This document shows positions 42,685-53,482 of a DNA stretch of 64,000 bases, in pieces. The notes beneath the pieces were generated by a model. That model did not search any database. It was not told where the DNA came from and was given only the letters and a program-made list of their open reading frames with translations. A program made the position numbers and the translations under genes. The stretch lies in contig NW_001865040.1 of assembly GCF_000002865.3 (NCBI RefSeq), positions 2,019,226-2,083,225 on the forward strand, written 5' to 3'. This DNA is from Monosiga brevicollis MX1 (lineage: Eukaryota > Opisthokonta > Choanoflagellata > Craspedida > Salpingoecidae). Within the stretch, counting starts at the first letter, position 1, and each line of letters starts with the position of its first letter.

Positions 42685-45005
42685 ATGGCACAGCGGCAAA
42701 TCAAACGATTAAGGCAGCTTGATGATGAGGTGGGGCATTGCTTGGAAGACGAATGCACACTTGCCAACTCGGGCCCTGTTCTGCGATTCGCCTTCTTTGG
42801 CGATATTCCTGATACGATTGTCTGCTCAAATCAACAGGCCAAGACGCTGCTCATGAACAAGGGCTTGCAAACATGCGGGGATGTCCTGACGGTCACGGAG
42901 GATGATCTGGTGGAGTTTGGCCTCACAGCTGACGCTGCGGCTCGCCTTCTCGGCCAGATTGCCACCGAAGTCGCCCCCGGCCTGAGAACGGTATCAGCAC
43001 CTGCCTTTCTTCCCCGCCCTCCCAGCTACGCGAAAACGACTAAAAACGCGCAAACGACCACCATGCCCTTGATCCTCAGGCAGCCAGCTTGCTTGACGTC
43101 AAGCATGTTGCAACCACCTTGCCCACGCTTGATGCGGCTCTATGTGGAGGCTTGCCGGCGGAGGGTATCACCGAGGTGGGATGTGAGCAAGCCAACTGAT
43201 GTCTTTGCTGACTTGAATTCTGATCCTCGACACAGCTTGTAGGCCCACCTGGAAGCGGGAAGACCCAGTTTTGTACCTTGCTTGCCGCGTCGGTGAGTCC
43301 GTGCCCTTTCACTCATTCCCAACAGGCATTCGCGTGTTGGCCCGAACCAACCAATCTCGCTCCTTCCAAACTGCAAACTGGACTTGGTGATGCCACGACC
43401 GGCTGCGTTTCCTCGCGACCCTCATCCTCAAAAAGCAAGCCGATCATGCCTCATGCGAGTTGTGCGATGGGTGGCCCATGACAGCTGGCGAAATTGCGCC
43501 CGGATCAGTCTGTGCTTTACATTGACACCGAAGGCGCCTTCCGAAGCGAGCGGTCGGTGACTTGCTGCCCTACAAAGCCCATCGTTGCAATGCTTAAAAG
43601 TTACGCAGAGCTGATGCGTGCGCAAATCGTCCTGTAGTTTGGTGGAAATGGTCCAACATCGCTTCCCGGACACCGATCTGCAAGCCCTCAAACAGATAGC
43701 GACGGCCGTGCGTGTGGTCTTTACAACCACTTGCGACGAGCTTCGAGACATGTGCGCAGACTCCCCACGCACACGGCTGCTCCCCGTCGTGCTTGTTGTT
43801 GCAAGCAAGTTGCAGCACGAGACGCCCTCACCTGGCCCTGAGTGCATCGCGCATCTAATCTGAAATTTATGCATGTATCGAATGCGGGAATAGTCTTGAA
43901 CAACTGGAAGTTCTCGTGTGCGACGCCAACGCTGGCCTGGTCATCATTGACTCGATTGCCTATCTGACTCGCAAGGTGAAGCTCTTTAATAAACTTTTTT
44001 TGCGTGTGTCAGCTGTCTGCTTGCCTTGCTCGGAGCAGGGCTGTGCTATGATGCTAGGCCACTTTGATGGTGTTTGTCAACGCAAACTCAAAAGCTGGTT
44101 GGTGTTTTTGACCATGGGTTGTGTCTCGCCTGTTAGGAATTCGCGCTCGATAACATTCGCAAAGCTGACTACTTGTCAACTTTAGCATCATTGCTGAAGC
44201 GCACCGCAACCAGAAGTAGCATTCCGGTCTGTTAGCCCAATGCCTTGAAATGCGGTGGAAGACTTCTGTGCCGTGAAGTGCCATCGCCCAAGCAGGAGTA
44301 TCTGAGGCGGGGCACCCCATGATGCCTCCGGTGCGCCTGGGATGCTCTGACCGTGCGCCACCCGGTTTCCTTTTGATACAGGTGCTGGTCACGAACCAGA
44401 TTACCACCCGTTTCGATGAGGTAACAGCGGAGGCCTACGTCACGGCTGCCTTGGGCAATACCTGGGCCCATAGGTATGAATCGCCCATGAGAATATGTCA
44501 CAAAAAGTGGAGACACGGATGATGGCGCTCATGCGTATTCTGGTCTGATTTGGTTGGGTTGGACGGGAACGCACAGCGTCAACATTCGCTTGGCTCTACA
44601 CTTTGCTCCCGGGGATGGTGCTGGACGACTTTTGAGCATCAGCAAGTCACCGACGGCTCCATACCAGATTATCCCGTATCAAATTACACAGGCGGGCCCA
44701 ATCGAAGTAAGCGCCGTCGGCACGCAAACAAGACTACTTGGGCTAGTGGCTCAACCCAACCAGAGTAGGAGAAGCGAGCGGCGGGCCCTCTCGCGCCGAT
44801 GTCGGCTGGCAGCTCCAAATGAGCACTCGCCATTTGGCTTGACGCTCACTTGACACTGTTGGGATCTTCATCTCTGCAGCTAGACGTGGCTGGAGATCAA
44901 GCTATAGGTGGCCGCCTGGCAGAAAGTAGCGCGCACGGAGCTCGCATTCTTAATCGCAACATGGCAGATCAAGGTGGGGCCGAAAAGGGGGATGCAGGCG
45001 TTTGA
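42685..45005 (+). CDS. RAD51B: RAD51 paralogue, RAD51B-like
   Basis: A RecA-family ATPase of the BCDX2 paralogue complex, which assists RAD51 in homologous recombination. The N-terminus (MAQRQIKRLRQLDDE) leads into a helix-hairpin-like region (MNKGLQTCGDVLTVTEDDLV). The core then reads TLPTLDAALCGGLPAEGITE, LVGPPGSGKTQFCTLLAAS (Walker A GPPGSGKT, across a splice junction), SVLYIDTEGAFRSER, IVEMVQHRFPD, LVIIDSIAYLTRKEF (Walker B), SSIPVLVTNQITTRFDE and ALGNTWAHSVNIRLALHF. GGLPAEGITE followed by a splice to VGPPGSGKTQFC matches RAD51B best, as do VIIDS(I/V)A and NQITT. About ten small exons are present and some boundaries are approximate. The C-terminal exon (44880-45005) adds a short tail ending KGDAGV. 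Confidence 0.88.
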
Positions 45006-45331
45006 GGGAAGGCAAGGCCGAATGCAAAGAATGCTAGCCTGATTTCGATTGAGTTCCGTACCCGGGATTGGATTTTGCTCGTCAACCTCACCTGTTTGGC
45101 GATGCTTACTCTGCACAGCCTTTAGCACCTATAGTGGTCAGCACGAGGCAGTTCTCGCGGCGCAAAGCGCCCAATACTATTACTAAGGATCCAACTTCAT
45201 GTGCGGGACCAGGGTGGCTGGTAGCAAAAGTGTCAAGAGAGGAACATCGGTCTGCTTGGTGTTAATTTGCAGACGCTCAAATTAACTGCTTTCATGAGTG
45301 GGGATTTGCATCAAATGTCAACTATTACTAT
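45006..45331. other. Convergent intergenic region, RAD51B and fucosyltransferase 3' ends
   Basis: About 330 bases between two stop codons facing each other. No gene or distinctive element is seen. Confidence 0.45.
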
Positions 45332-46846
45332 CTACACGGATGGAATCACGGTGGTTTGTCGGCGCCGAGCTTGAATATCTGCAATGTTCTTCCGCTGCTG
45401 CTCAGTCAACCCTAGCTCGGAGCGCAGCTGGGGATTGGTAATTTTGATCCAGCCCCAGCCATCCATCGCGGCAACCAGGGTGGGACCATGGGTCTGTTCA
45501 AAGGATCCATGGTAAATGATGGTTGCAGGCGGCCGGGCGCGTGGGAAGGGTGGGGGGTCTTGGGTGTTCACGCAGTCAGGGCATGGTAGGAAGGCGCCCC
45601 AAAAACTGAGGGTAGATGTCGTCAGGACGTGATGATGGCACATGGTCATGAGAACAAGTGAGGTGATGGCGTTGGCGTCAACCACACGAAATTTGATGCC
45701 TCGGAAGGCTCGAAGGCGCCATGTTGCCTCCTGCGGGTTGTCGGAGAAGACCAGGTAGATGGTGGTGCGGCGGGAGAAACGCTGCTTGAACACATGCCGA
45801 TAAAACGCGCTCGGGGGCAAGCGCCGTTGCGCGAGAGCATCTGGATCGGTTTCGTTGGCGTAGCCAATACGCATGTGAACTGAGACAGTCTCAAAGAGAG
45901 CACACTGGTCACCACACATTGAGTGCAGGTAGCGAAAATAGGCTTGGCGCGCGCCTCGGATCACGGCGGCATGCGGTTGCAGCAGCTGGGTAATGAGCGA
46001 GTGATTCCACCACCGAGTTGTGAAAAACCACGAGTGTATGAGAAGGGGCTCGCCTTGGTTCACATAGTTTTCAAAGGCACCTTCCAGCACCAGGTCACTG
46101 CGGAAAGGCAGGTGCTGGCGGCTGAGACATGGGGGGTGCGCACAGTCCAAAATGAGGCTTTGTATGCACGGTGTGTGGTAGAAGTGACTCAAGGGCCGGT
46201 GTTGGGACCGAAGGAAATGAGCGGAGCAGAGCAAGGCAACTTACGGAAGAACATTGGTGCCCACCGGAGGGCGGGGATGACAGGAAAGCCATTGAAGAGC
46301 GGGAAAGACGTGTCCAAGCTGAATGTGCGGGCCGAACGGAGGTGGGTGTCCGCCCCAGGGTTCAAACGCGCGGGGATCCTTGGTCGACCGATCAATGCGC
46401 CAGTAGCCGACGATGCAGGGCAAGTTCAACTGGTGAGCAAAGCTGCAGGCGCCAGCAATAGCAAAGAGAAGATTACCGAGCCCGTTGTGAAGAACTGGTG
46501 CCACAAAGGGTTTCCAGCGGTATTCGTTCATAAACTCGGGACAGGACCAAAAGTTGGGCTGCATCTTGTCCTGCAAGAGCTCATTTCGAACCGTTATCTC
46601 CAATGCTTGCATCTCGCTCTCTGTCGGGACGACACCCAGCTGTCCGACGGATATTTGGCCACGGCTCTGCGTCCCAGCCCCAGTGTGTGATCCATCGCGC
46701 CAGTCGCTGCGTGCGGTGCGAGCAGACGACGCAAGGCTGTCCCCACCACTGCGAGTGGTGGGGTCAGTACAGACCAACGGGAGGGAGCTAATCAGGACGG
46801 AAGCAGCCAGAAGCTGCATGTGCCAAGGTTGGACGCGCCGGGACAT
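45332..46846 (-). CDS. GT11-like (alpha-1,2-fucosyltransferase family) glycosyltransferase
   Basis: A predicted 463-residue type II Golgi membrane glycosyltransferase. A short basic cytosolic end (MSRRVQPWH) precedes a hydrophobic anchor (MQLLAASVLISSLPLV). Exons are 46245-46846 and 45332-46121. Family features: HNGLGNLLFAIAGACSFAHQ (compare G-x-LGNQxFxYAxxxALA), VSVHMRIGY at the position of the HxRRxD motif, TIYLVFSDNPQEATW (compare VFSDD), and VLMTMCHHHVLTTSTLSFWG (compare LMxxCDHxIIxNSTFSWWGA). The order and spacing support GT11; the donor would be GDP-fucose and the acceptor a galactose-ended glycan. The usual Arg-Gly-Asp part of HxRRGD is changed to Ile-Gly-Tyr, so specificity or activity may differ. 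An in-frame upstream ATG (46906) is possible; 46846 directly precedes the anchor. Confidence 0.78.
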
Positions 46847-47577
46847 GGCCTGCTGGGCACAGATCGTCTGGCCGGAGCCAGCTGCCGAATCGCCGCCGGC
46901 AACCACGAACGGCCTTAGATTAACAGACCAAAGTGACCTTCAATCGACCTTCAATCGGGTTCTCGGCGCAGACACATCACCCCCACCACATGGACAGGTA
47001 TAAGCACGCCAATATTTGAACAACAAGGACACTTGCCACCTCCAACGGACGAGCGCCGTCAATGTTTATATCGAGTTGGAGCCACGTCCCTGTCCCCCCC
47101 GTCTGCCCCCATCAACAATGTTGGCCTCGACTTGGGAGTTGCCTTCTTGCATGCAACCATAAATGCAATGGCCATCGTTTGTAAAATACTTTTTGTGCTT
47201 TTTTCTCTTTCCGTGTGGATTTTTGGAACTCACGTCTGCTGTCGGGGGCTCAATCGACGTCAGGGGATCCAAGGTACGTATCGCTCCTGTGCCCCAGCCC
47301 CCCCATCGGTCTGGTTGTGCATGCACTGGCCTGCGCAGCTTTTGTTTGTTGATGGAGAGGGCTTGCTGGTGTTTTGTCTCAGTTGGCTTTTTGACTTGAC
47401 TGCGAGACGCAGTCTACGACCCACACGCGGGCGACAATGACGACCTGCGAGTGAAGCAATGTTGCAGCGGCCACACCTCGGCATTGGCATGATTGAACGG
47501 CTTTCTTCATTTGCACTGGCCAGAGCAGCTGAGCCAGAGATGCTACGCTCGCGGCACTAAACTTCACTCTGAACAAG
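46847..47577. promoter_or_regulatory. Divergent intergenic region between fucosyltransferase and formin genes
   Basis: About 730 bases between opposed starts, expected to hold both promoters. Short open frames here have no recognisable similarity. A T-rich run lies at 47185-47215. Confidence 0.4.
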
Positions 47578-50500
47578 ATGGAATCGGCGCAAAGCCCGCG
47601 GCATGCTGCCTCCAACCACGAGCCAGCCGACCAGAGCCGCAGGTCGCGGGGTGAGCGCCGCAGCTCCCGGCATTCACGACGACGCTCGACTGCCTCCTCG
47701 TTGTCCGAACTTCCCAGCACGCAGGGTCTCAATGTGGCACTGACCTTGGCACAGGGCACCACGAGCCCGCCGCGCTCAAAGCCGGCCTCAGAGACTAGCC
47801 GCAGATCAAGCCGCAAAGCCAGCATATCTAGTCCCGGTTTTGCCCCTTGCTCGGCCTGTGGAAGCACCGCCTGGCCTGGCCACGCTGCCAACGAATGCCT
47901 CATGTGCGATGGCAAATATGTGCTCTGTGCCAACTGCTTCCCGCCAGCCCCCGATCAGCATGAGCATGACCAAGATGCCTTTCTCGATGGAGATCCGCCC
48001 CGGGCCAGCACGGTGGCAGCTGTGGTTCCTGCTGCCAATGCCACGCTGCCCCGGTCCCCCCCTCCTCACCAAGTCCTCGAGAGCTCCTCACAGAGCGAGA
48101 ACCAGTCGAGTGAGGCAGACCTGGAGCAAGAACTGGCTGTCCTCCTAGGCATATCTCCTCCGCCCTCTTCTCTCGCAGTGACCCAACCCGAACCCACGTC
48201 CACACCCGACAGCACCCCGGTTGACGCGCATGAGCTGGTCCAAGATAGGAGAAGTGCCGACAACCCGATGCCTGAAATTTTGGCCCCGTCCAAATCTGGT
48301 GGAGTGGACGACAGACCAGATACCCTCGTGCGCAAGGCCAGGGCGGACAATGACGTGTCCCGGATAGGCCGCATGAGCAGCAGCGAGCGCATTCAGCGCG
48401 TCCGTCAGCGCAAGCAACGCGTGGATCAGGCTGCCAAAGAAGCACTTCTGGCTTCCGTCTCGGCCACAGCTGAGCGGCATCTGGCAGCTCAGACTCGCCG
48501 TGAGCAGAAGCAAGCGGCTATTCATGACAATCTAGATGCGCGCATCGAAGCCGTTCAAGCACGCAAGGCGCAGTTGGAAGGCGCCCATGCCGCACGTGTG
48601 TTGGCGGAGCTATCTCAAAAAGAACAGCAGTTCATCGCCCGGCAGCAGCAGCTTCAGCAGGAGCAACGGCGCCGCCAGCGCCAGCCATCTTCCCCAGACC
48701 AACCCAGGCACCAGGTAGGATGTGCTCACACTGCGTTCACTCACAAACATATGCGCGCCTCAAATAACCAGAGCAAAGCCTTTTGGCGGTTAATTTATTG
48801 AATTGTCAGACCTGCTTGGTTGAAAGCCTCATGCTCACCGAGTCCGCCCCTGTGCACTCAGGCTCTGCACCCTGGTCGCTTTGCTGGCCACCCGGGTCAA
48901 TTGGGTCATCGCTTCGCTGCCCCCATACAAACACTGCCAGCGCCGTGGCTTCAGCGGGCCACTGACACAGAACGCACTGCTTCCACGGACGCCTGGCGTG
49001 CTCAGCGGGCCCAATACTGGCATGATGTTGATGTTCGCGTCCATGCCCTCCAAAGCCAGCTCGACGCGCATGCACCCTTTGCTGCTAGCCGCAACTTGGT
49101 GCAGGACATGTCGAATGTGGCCGTCTTCCTACATGCCTGCCAGACACAATATGTCGCACGTGTTCTTGCCGATGCGCTCGTTCCGCTTTCTTTAACCGAG
49201 GGCTGCAATCTGGCTGGAGACAATCTTGCACGAAACAGTGCCTCAGCCGTGCTAGACGATATCACAGAGGCTGCCCTCATGACGACGGCAGCCTGGGATC
49301 AAGTGCAGGAGCAACAAGCTAGCTCTCAGGCACAAGCTCTTCTGATGCTCGTGACTCGCGCTGCCTTGACCACGGCGCAAACACATGGGCCGTTCTTGTT
49401 ACATAACGCTACGCAGCTTCCCCCACATCAAGGCCATCTTTGCTTGCTCGGCGCTTGGCACTCAACCACAACCACAGCAGATGTACAGGCATGCGCTCTG
49501 GGCACGTGGCGTGACGGCTTGTGGCATATTGTTGCCACCCTTGAACCAACGCCACCTGCCCTGGATTCAACCTGCCGGCACTCGCAAGCATGGGCCTTAC
49601 TAACACAGTGCATCAAGAGACATGGCACCGCACTCGATATGGCTTGGTCTGAGCCAGACACAGTGACGTCTCCAGGCGAACTTCCAGACACGGTAGTCGT
49701 TGAGGCCGGCACGCAACAGGCAACAATGCTTATCGTCATGCTGGACTTTTCGTGTGCACAGCGGACTGCGGATGGCACAATTCAGAATCTGCAGGCTCTT
49801 GATGCCGTGTGGGCATCACGAGCAGAGGCGATTCAACTGGCTCAGCAAGGAGCTGAAAAGTTGGCCGGGGTTGCATCGCCCACCGAAGCAAAGGCGCAAG
49901 CTGAGGATCAACCCGTCACAGCGGCCATCGAAGTAGGCGACGCCGTAACATTGAAGGCGCCTGCCGAAACCCCTTTGCCTACTTCAGAGATTCCCGTGGA
50001 AATGGCTTTGAGAAATTTATTCCAAGCCTTTGTGGGGGAAGACACCGTCGCTTTCGCCCCAGACATTTATGTGCGCGTCAAAATTTTGATCGATGCTTTT
50101 CGCAAATGGGTATCGGGCTTACCGCGAGACCACGAGCTTTTGGTTGCGCTCTCCGAACCGCAGTACGTGGGCTTGACGCGCCTGCCCAATTTCAAAGGCG
50201 AGGATCTTTTACCTTTCCTCGCACCACATGGCGTTGATCTCGTCAAGGCTCGGAAGCGCTATCCCCGCGTGTCGGGTCGCCATGTGCATGGCGCTTTTTT
50301 TGTTGGGTGTGACCTGGCTTCAACCATTACATCAGAGCCCAAGCTCGTGGAAAATTCACAAACTTTGAGCGCGCTGGTTCATGAGGCTGCCCCCCTTGAA
50401 GCACTTGCGCAGGGAGAAGAACCGGGGTCCTCTTCCCCGGCTGCGTCATTGGAGGCAGTTGCGGCCTCTTCTAAAACAGAGGCTGCCACACAGGTTGAGG

Positions 50501-52762
50501 GGCGCGAGTACACGGATCTCCTTCGTCTTTTGGTGGATGATTTACAACACGCCGGCGTGGGATTGTCCACGTCAACCCTTGAGGCGCTACAAACCCTTCC
50601 TGGAGCTGCTAGCGTGGGAGAGCGCGTGTGGGCTGTTTTGTCTCAGCACCGCAGTGCATCTTCTTCCATCAACACCCACCCACCATTGACATCGACCCCT
50701 TCTGAAGTCTTGCCCTCCCCACCTCCGGCCCCGCCCCCACCTCCACCTCCGCCCCCGCCTCCTCCTGGTGCCCCAGGTGCACCACCACCTCCGCCACCAC
50801 CTCTGCCAGGCATTCCCGGTGCACCACCACCTCCGCCGCCACCTCCGCCAGGCATTCCCGGTGCACCACCACCTCTGCCGCCACCTCCGCCGCCACCTCC
50901 GCCAGGCATTCCCGGTGCACCACCACCTCTGCCGCCACCTCCGCCAGGCATTCCCGGTGCACCACCACCTCCTCCGCCTCCGCCAGGCATCCCTGGTGCT
51001 CCTCCCCCTCCACCCCCAGGCATCCCTGGTGCTCCTCCTCCTCCATTAGGTGGACCCGGTGGCCTTGTGGCCAAACCAGTCGGTCCCCGCAAACCAGTCA
51101 TTCAGCCGGAGAAGAAAATGCGACCATTGTTTTGGAATCGGATCCTCCTCGACCCAGCCATGCTGGCTACGGCCTCAACCCCGATGCCACCAGCTCCGGT
51201 TCTTGGCGAAGCTAGCAATGTCAAACCCGACAGCACCATGGTGGAAGCCAACGAAGATGACGGTTGCTTGTGGGTCAAACTCGAGGAAACGCCCTTTGAC
51301 ACCAACGAGTTTGAAGCAACCTTTAGCCAGAAGCCCAGCGCCACGCGCAAGACTCAAGAGGCCGAAGATAATGGTCAGCAAGGCAAGCCCAAGGCAGCTC
51401 GAACTTTCACTGCCTTAGATGGCAAACGTGCGCAAGCCGTGGGTATCCTGCGTGGATCTATCAAGCTTGACCCTGCTGCCATCGGCTCGGCTCTCTATGC
51501 CATGGATGAGAACCAATGCAAGCTGGAGAAGATCAAGTCCCTGTACGAGAATCGTGCAACCGCTGAGGAGTTGGACTTGATCAAGTCGCACATCAACGGA
51601 CCAGATGCAGAAAAGGTGCCCCTGGCGCCTGCAGATGAGTTTCTCCTCCGTGTGAGCGAGATTGATCACTTTGCGTTGCGAGCAGAATGTTGGCTCTTTC
51701 GAGCCAACTTTGCCGAAAATGCCCTCGATTTGCAAGAACGTGTCACTGCTCTCGGCCGGGCCTGCGACCGCTTGCGAAGCTGCAAGGCCATCCCGACCGT
51801 GAGTACTTGATGGCGACGCGCTTGCACACAACTGATTCATTGCGTGATGGAGGCTCTTTCAGCCGTAGGCCTGGCCTCACTCTTCTCCGTGGCTTGTGCG
51901 ATTAGCTTTTGGGGCTTATCTTGGCGCTGGGCAACTACATGAATGGCGGGACGAAGCGTGGGCAGGCTGACGGTTTTTCACTCAACATTTTGACCAAAAT
52001 TCGCGACGTTAAATCGCAGGTTCGTGGTTATCGTGCATCGATTGGTAACAAGGATCTGCCAACACCTTTATGGCACGATTGCGCTCGTTGGCGCGCTGAC
52101 CCGTGTACTGTTCCACCTCTCTTGCGTACCATTGACCCCTCGACCCAACCGATTGAACGTGCATGTAGGATAATAGCTCAAACTTGCTCAACTACGTCGT
52201 CAAGGAAATGGCTTCTCAGCCACTGACTGATGATGTGGAGGAGACGACCTGCCCTCTGCCTGACGCCTCTGTGTTTGCTGCTGCGCAGCAAGTCACTTTT
52301 GAGGACTTGGAGGGGGATGTCACACGGCTCGAGCGCGAGCTTCAGGCGTGCAGTCGTAGGGTTGATCGCATCATTTCCGATGTGCAAGAGGAGGAACTCG
52401 TTCATCCATTCCAGGAACAGATGGAGCGCTTTTTAGACAACGCCAAGGGGCTACTCAAAAAGGCTCGAGAGGATCTGGGGCATGCGTCGACAGCTTTCAC
52501 GCGGTTGATCAAGTGGCTCATGTTTTCCACCAATGGCGGGGGAACACCGACCCCGGCAGACTTTTTCGAGATTTGGGCCACATTTGTCGGTCAATTTGAG
52601 GAGGCTTGGGCTGCTGAACAGAAGATTCGAGCCCGCAAGAAGTTAGAGGCAGCTCAGCTCGCGCGGCAAGAGCAGGCTGGAAAAGCTCGCGTTCGCAAAG
52701 CGAAGGCTTCCGGACTCAAGTCCAAGCTCAAACGAAAGCTCAGCGCTACGCCCATCCAGTAG
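47578..52762 (+). CDS. Formin (FH1-FH2 actin assembly factor)
   Basis: A predicted 1,593-residue protein that nucleates and elongates unbranched actin filaments. Exons are 47578-48714, 48862-51798, 51906-52019 and 52169-52762, all phase 0. The first ~90 residues are basic and Ser/Arg-rich, followed by a Cys cluster at residues 91, 94, 107, 110, 117 and 120 (three CxxC pairs, likely zinc-binding), a disordered stretch and a coiled coil ending [15 protein letters not shown] long helical region follows, including [22 protein letters not shown]1 is at about residues 995-1110, with Pro runs binding profilin. FH2 runs from about 1120 to 1550: [53 protein letters not shown] and [16 protein letters not shown] basic tail closes the protein. 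The Cys cluster joins FH1-FH2 through one intron whose phase fits, but cDNA is needed to be sure it is one gene. Confidence 0.92.
50711..51060 (+). repeat. Tandem Pro-rich repeat coding for formin FH1
   Basis: The DNA repeats a unit coding for GIPGAPPP followed by 5-10 prolines, about seven times, with near-identical copies (CCAGGCATTCCCGGTGCACC and variants). The unit array explains the long Gly-rich open frames on the opposite strand. Confidence 0.9.
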
Positions 52763-53482
52763 TTCGAGAGTGTGTTCAACATGTGGATGCGTCGCCTGAC
52801 TTTCAACCCTAAGTTGGTCAATTTTCATGTTCACACAAACTAAATCTGGATCTGGATAGGGATATCTGGGCAGAAATCTGCACAAATGACCTTTTTTTTA
52901 TCTGTCTGAGAGGCCCTGAGTTTGTCCTTGGTTTGAGATGGTTTTCTCCTGAATTTGTGTTTCCCGAAAGTTTGCGTGGATCGACAACAATGTGGTGCCC
53001 TGATTGCGTTTACAAGTTTACTGATTCCTCATAACAGCTAAATACTTCAATGTGGATCTCTCGAACGTGTGCGGCTGCTCGTTGCTGTCTACCGAATCCG
53101 ATCGCTTTTCAAGAGTCAAAATTTAATTCTTTGCTAGAGATGTGAAATATGCCCATTCTCTTCTTTTTGCGTGGCATTGCCGGAAGATGTACAACTAAGC
53201 AATCAAACGATATCCATGCGGATGTTAATCTTGCTGGGACCTGGCATAATGCTGCTCTTAAAAGTAAGTTTGGTTCGTTGGAGCGGATAAGTCAGGACAG
53301 GAATACATCCTGACTTTAATGATTTGGAATTATCTTTCAAATCATGTTTGGTTCTTTCTGCACGTCACTGGAGAGATGATCTCTCCCTATGAGTGTTGTT
53401 TCTTGTGCAATTCGTGAGAACAACACTGAAACAAGAAAAACAAAGACGACGTTGCATCGAGCCCGGTCGTGACTCGGTGGGC
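52763..53482. other. Convergent intergenic region, formin and phosphatase 3' ends
   Basis: About 720 bases, AT-richer than the genes on either side, with no long open frame. It fits two 3' UTRs plus spacer. No RNA gene is recognised. Confidence 0.5.

Noticed and set aside
50643-51101. Gly-rich minus-strand frames resembling a glycine-rich protein
   Set aside because: They are antisense to the Pro-rich formin FH1 repeat.
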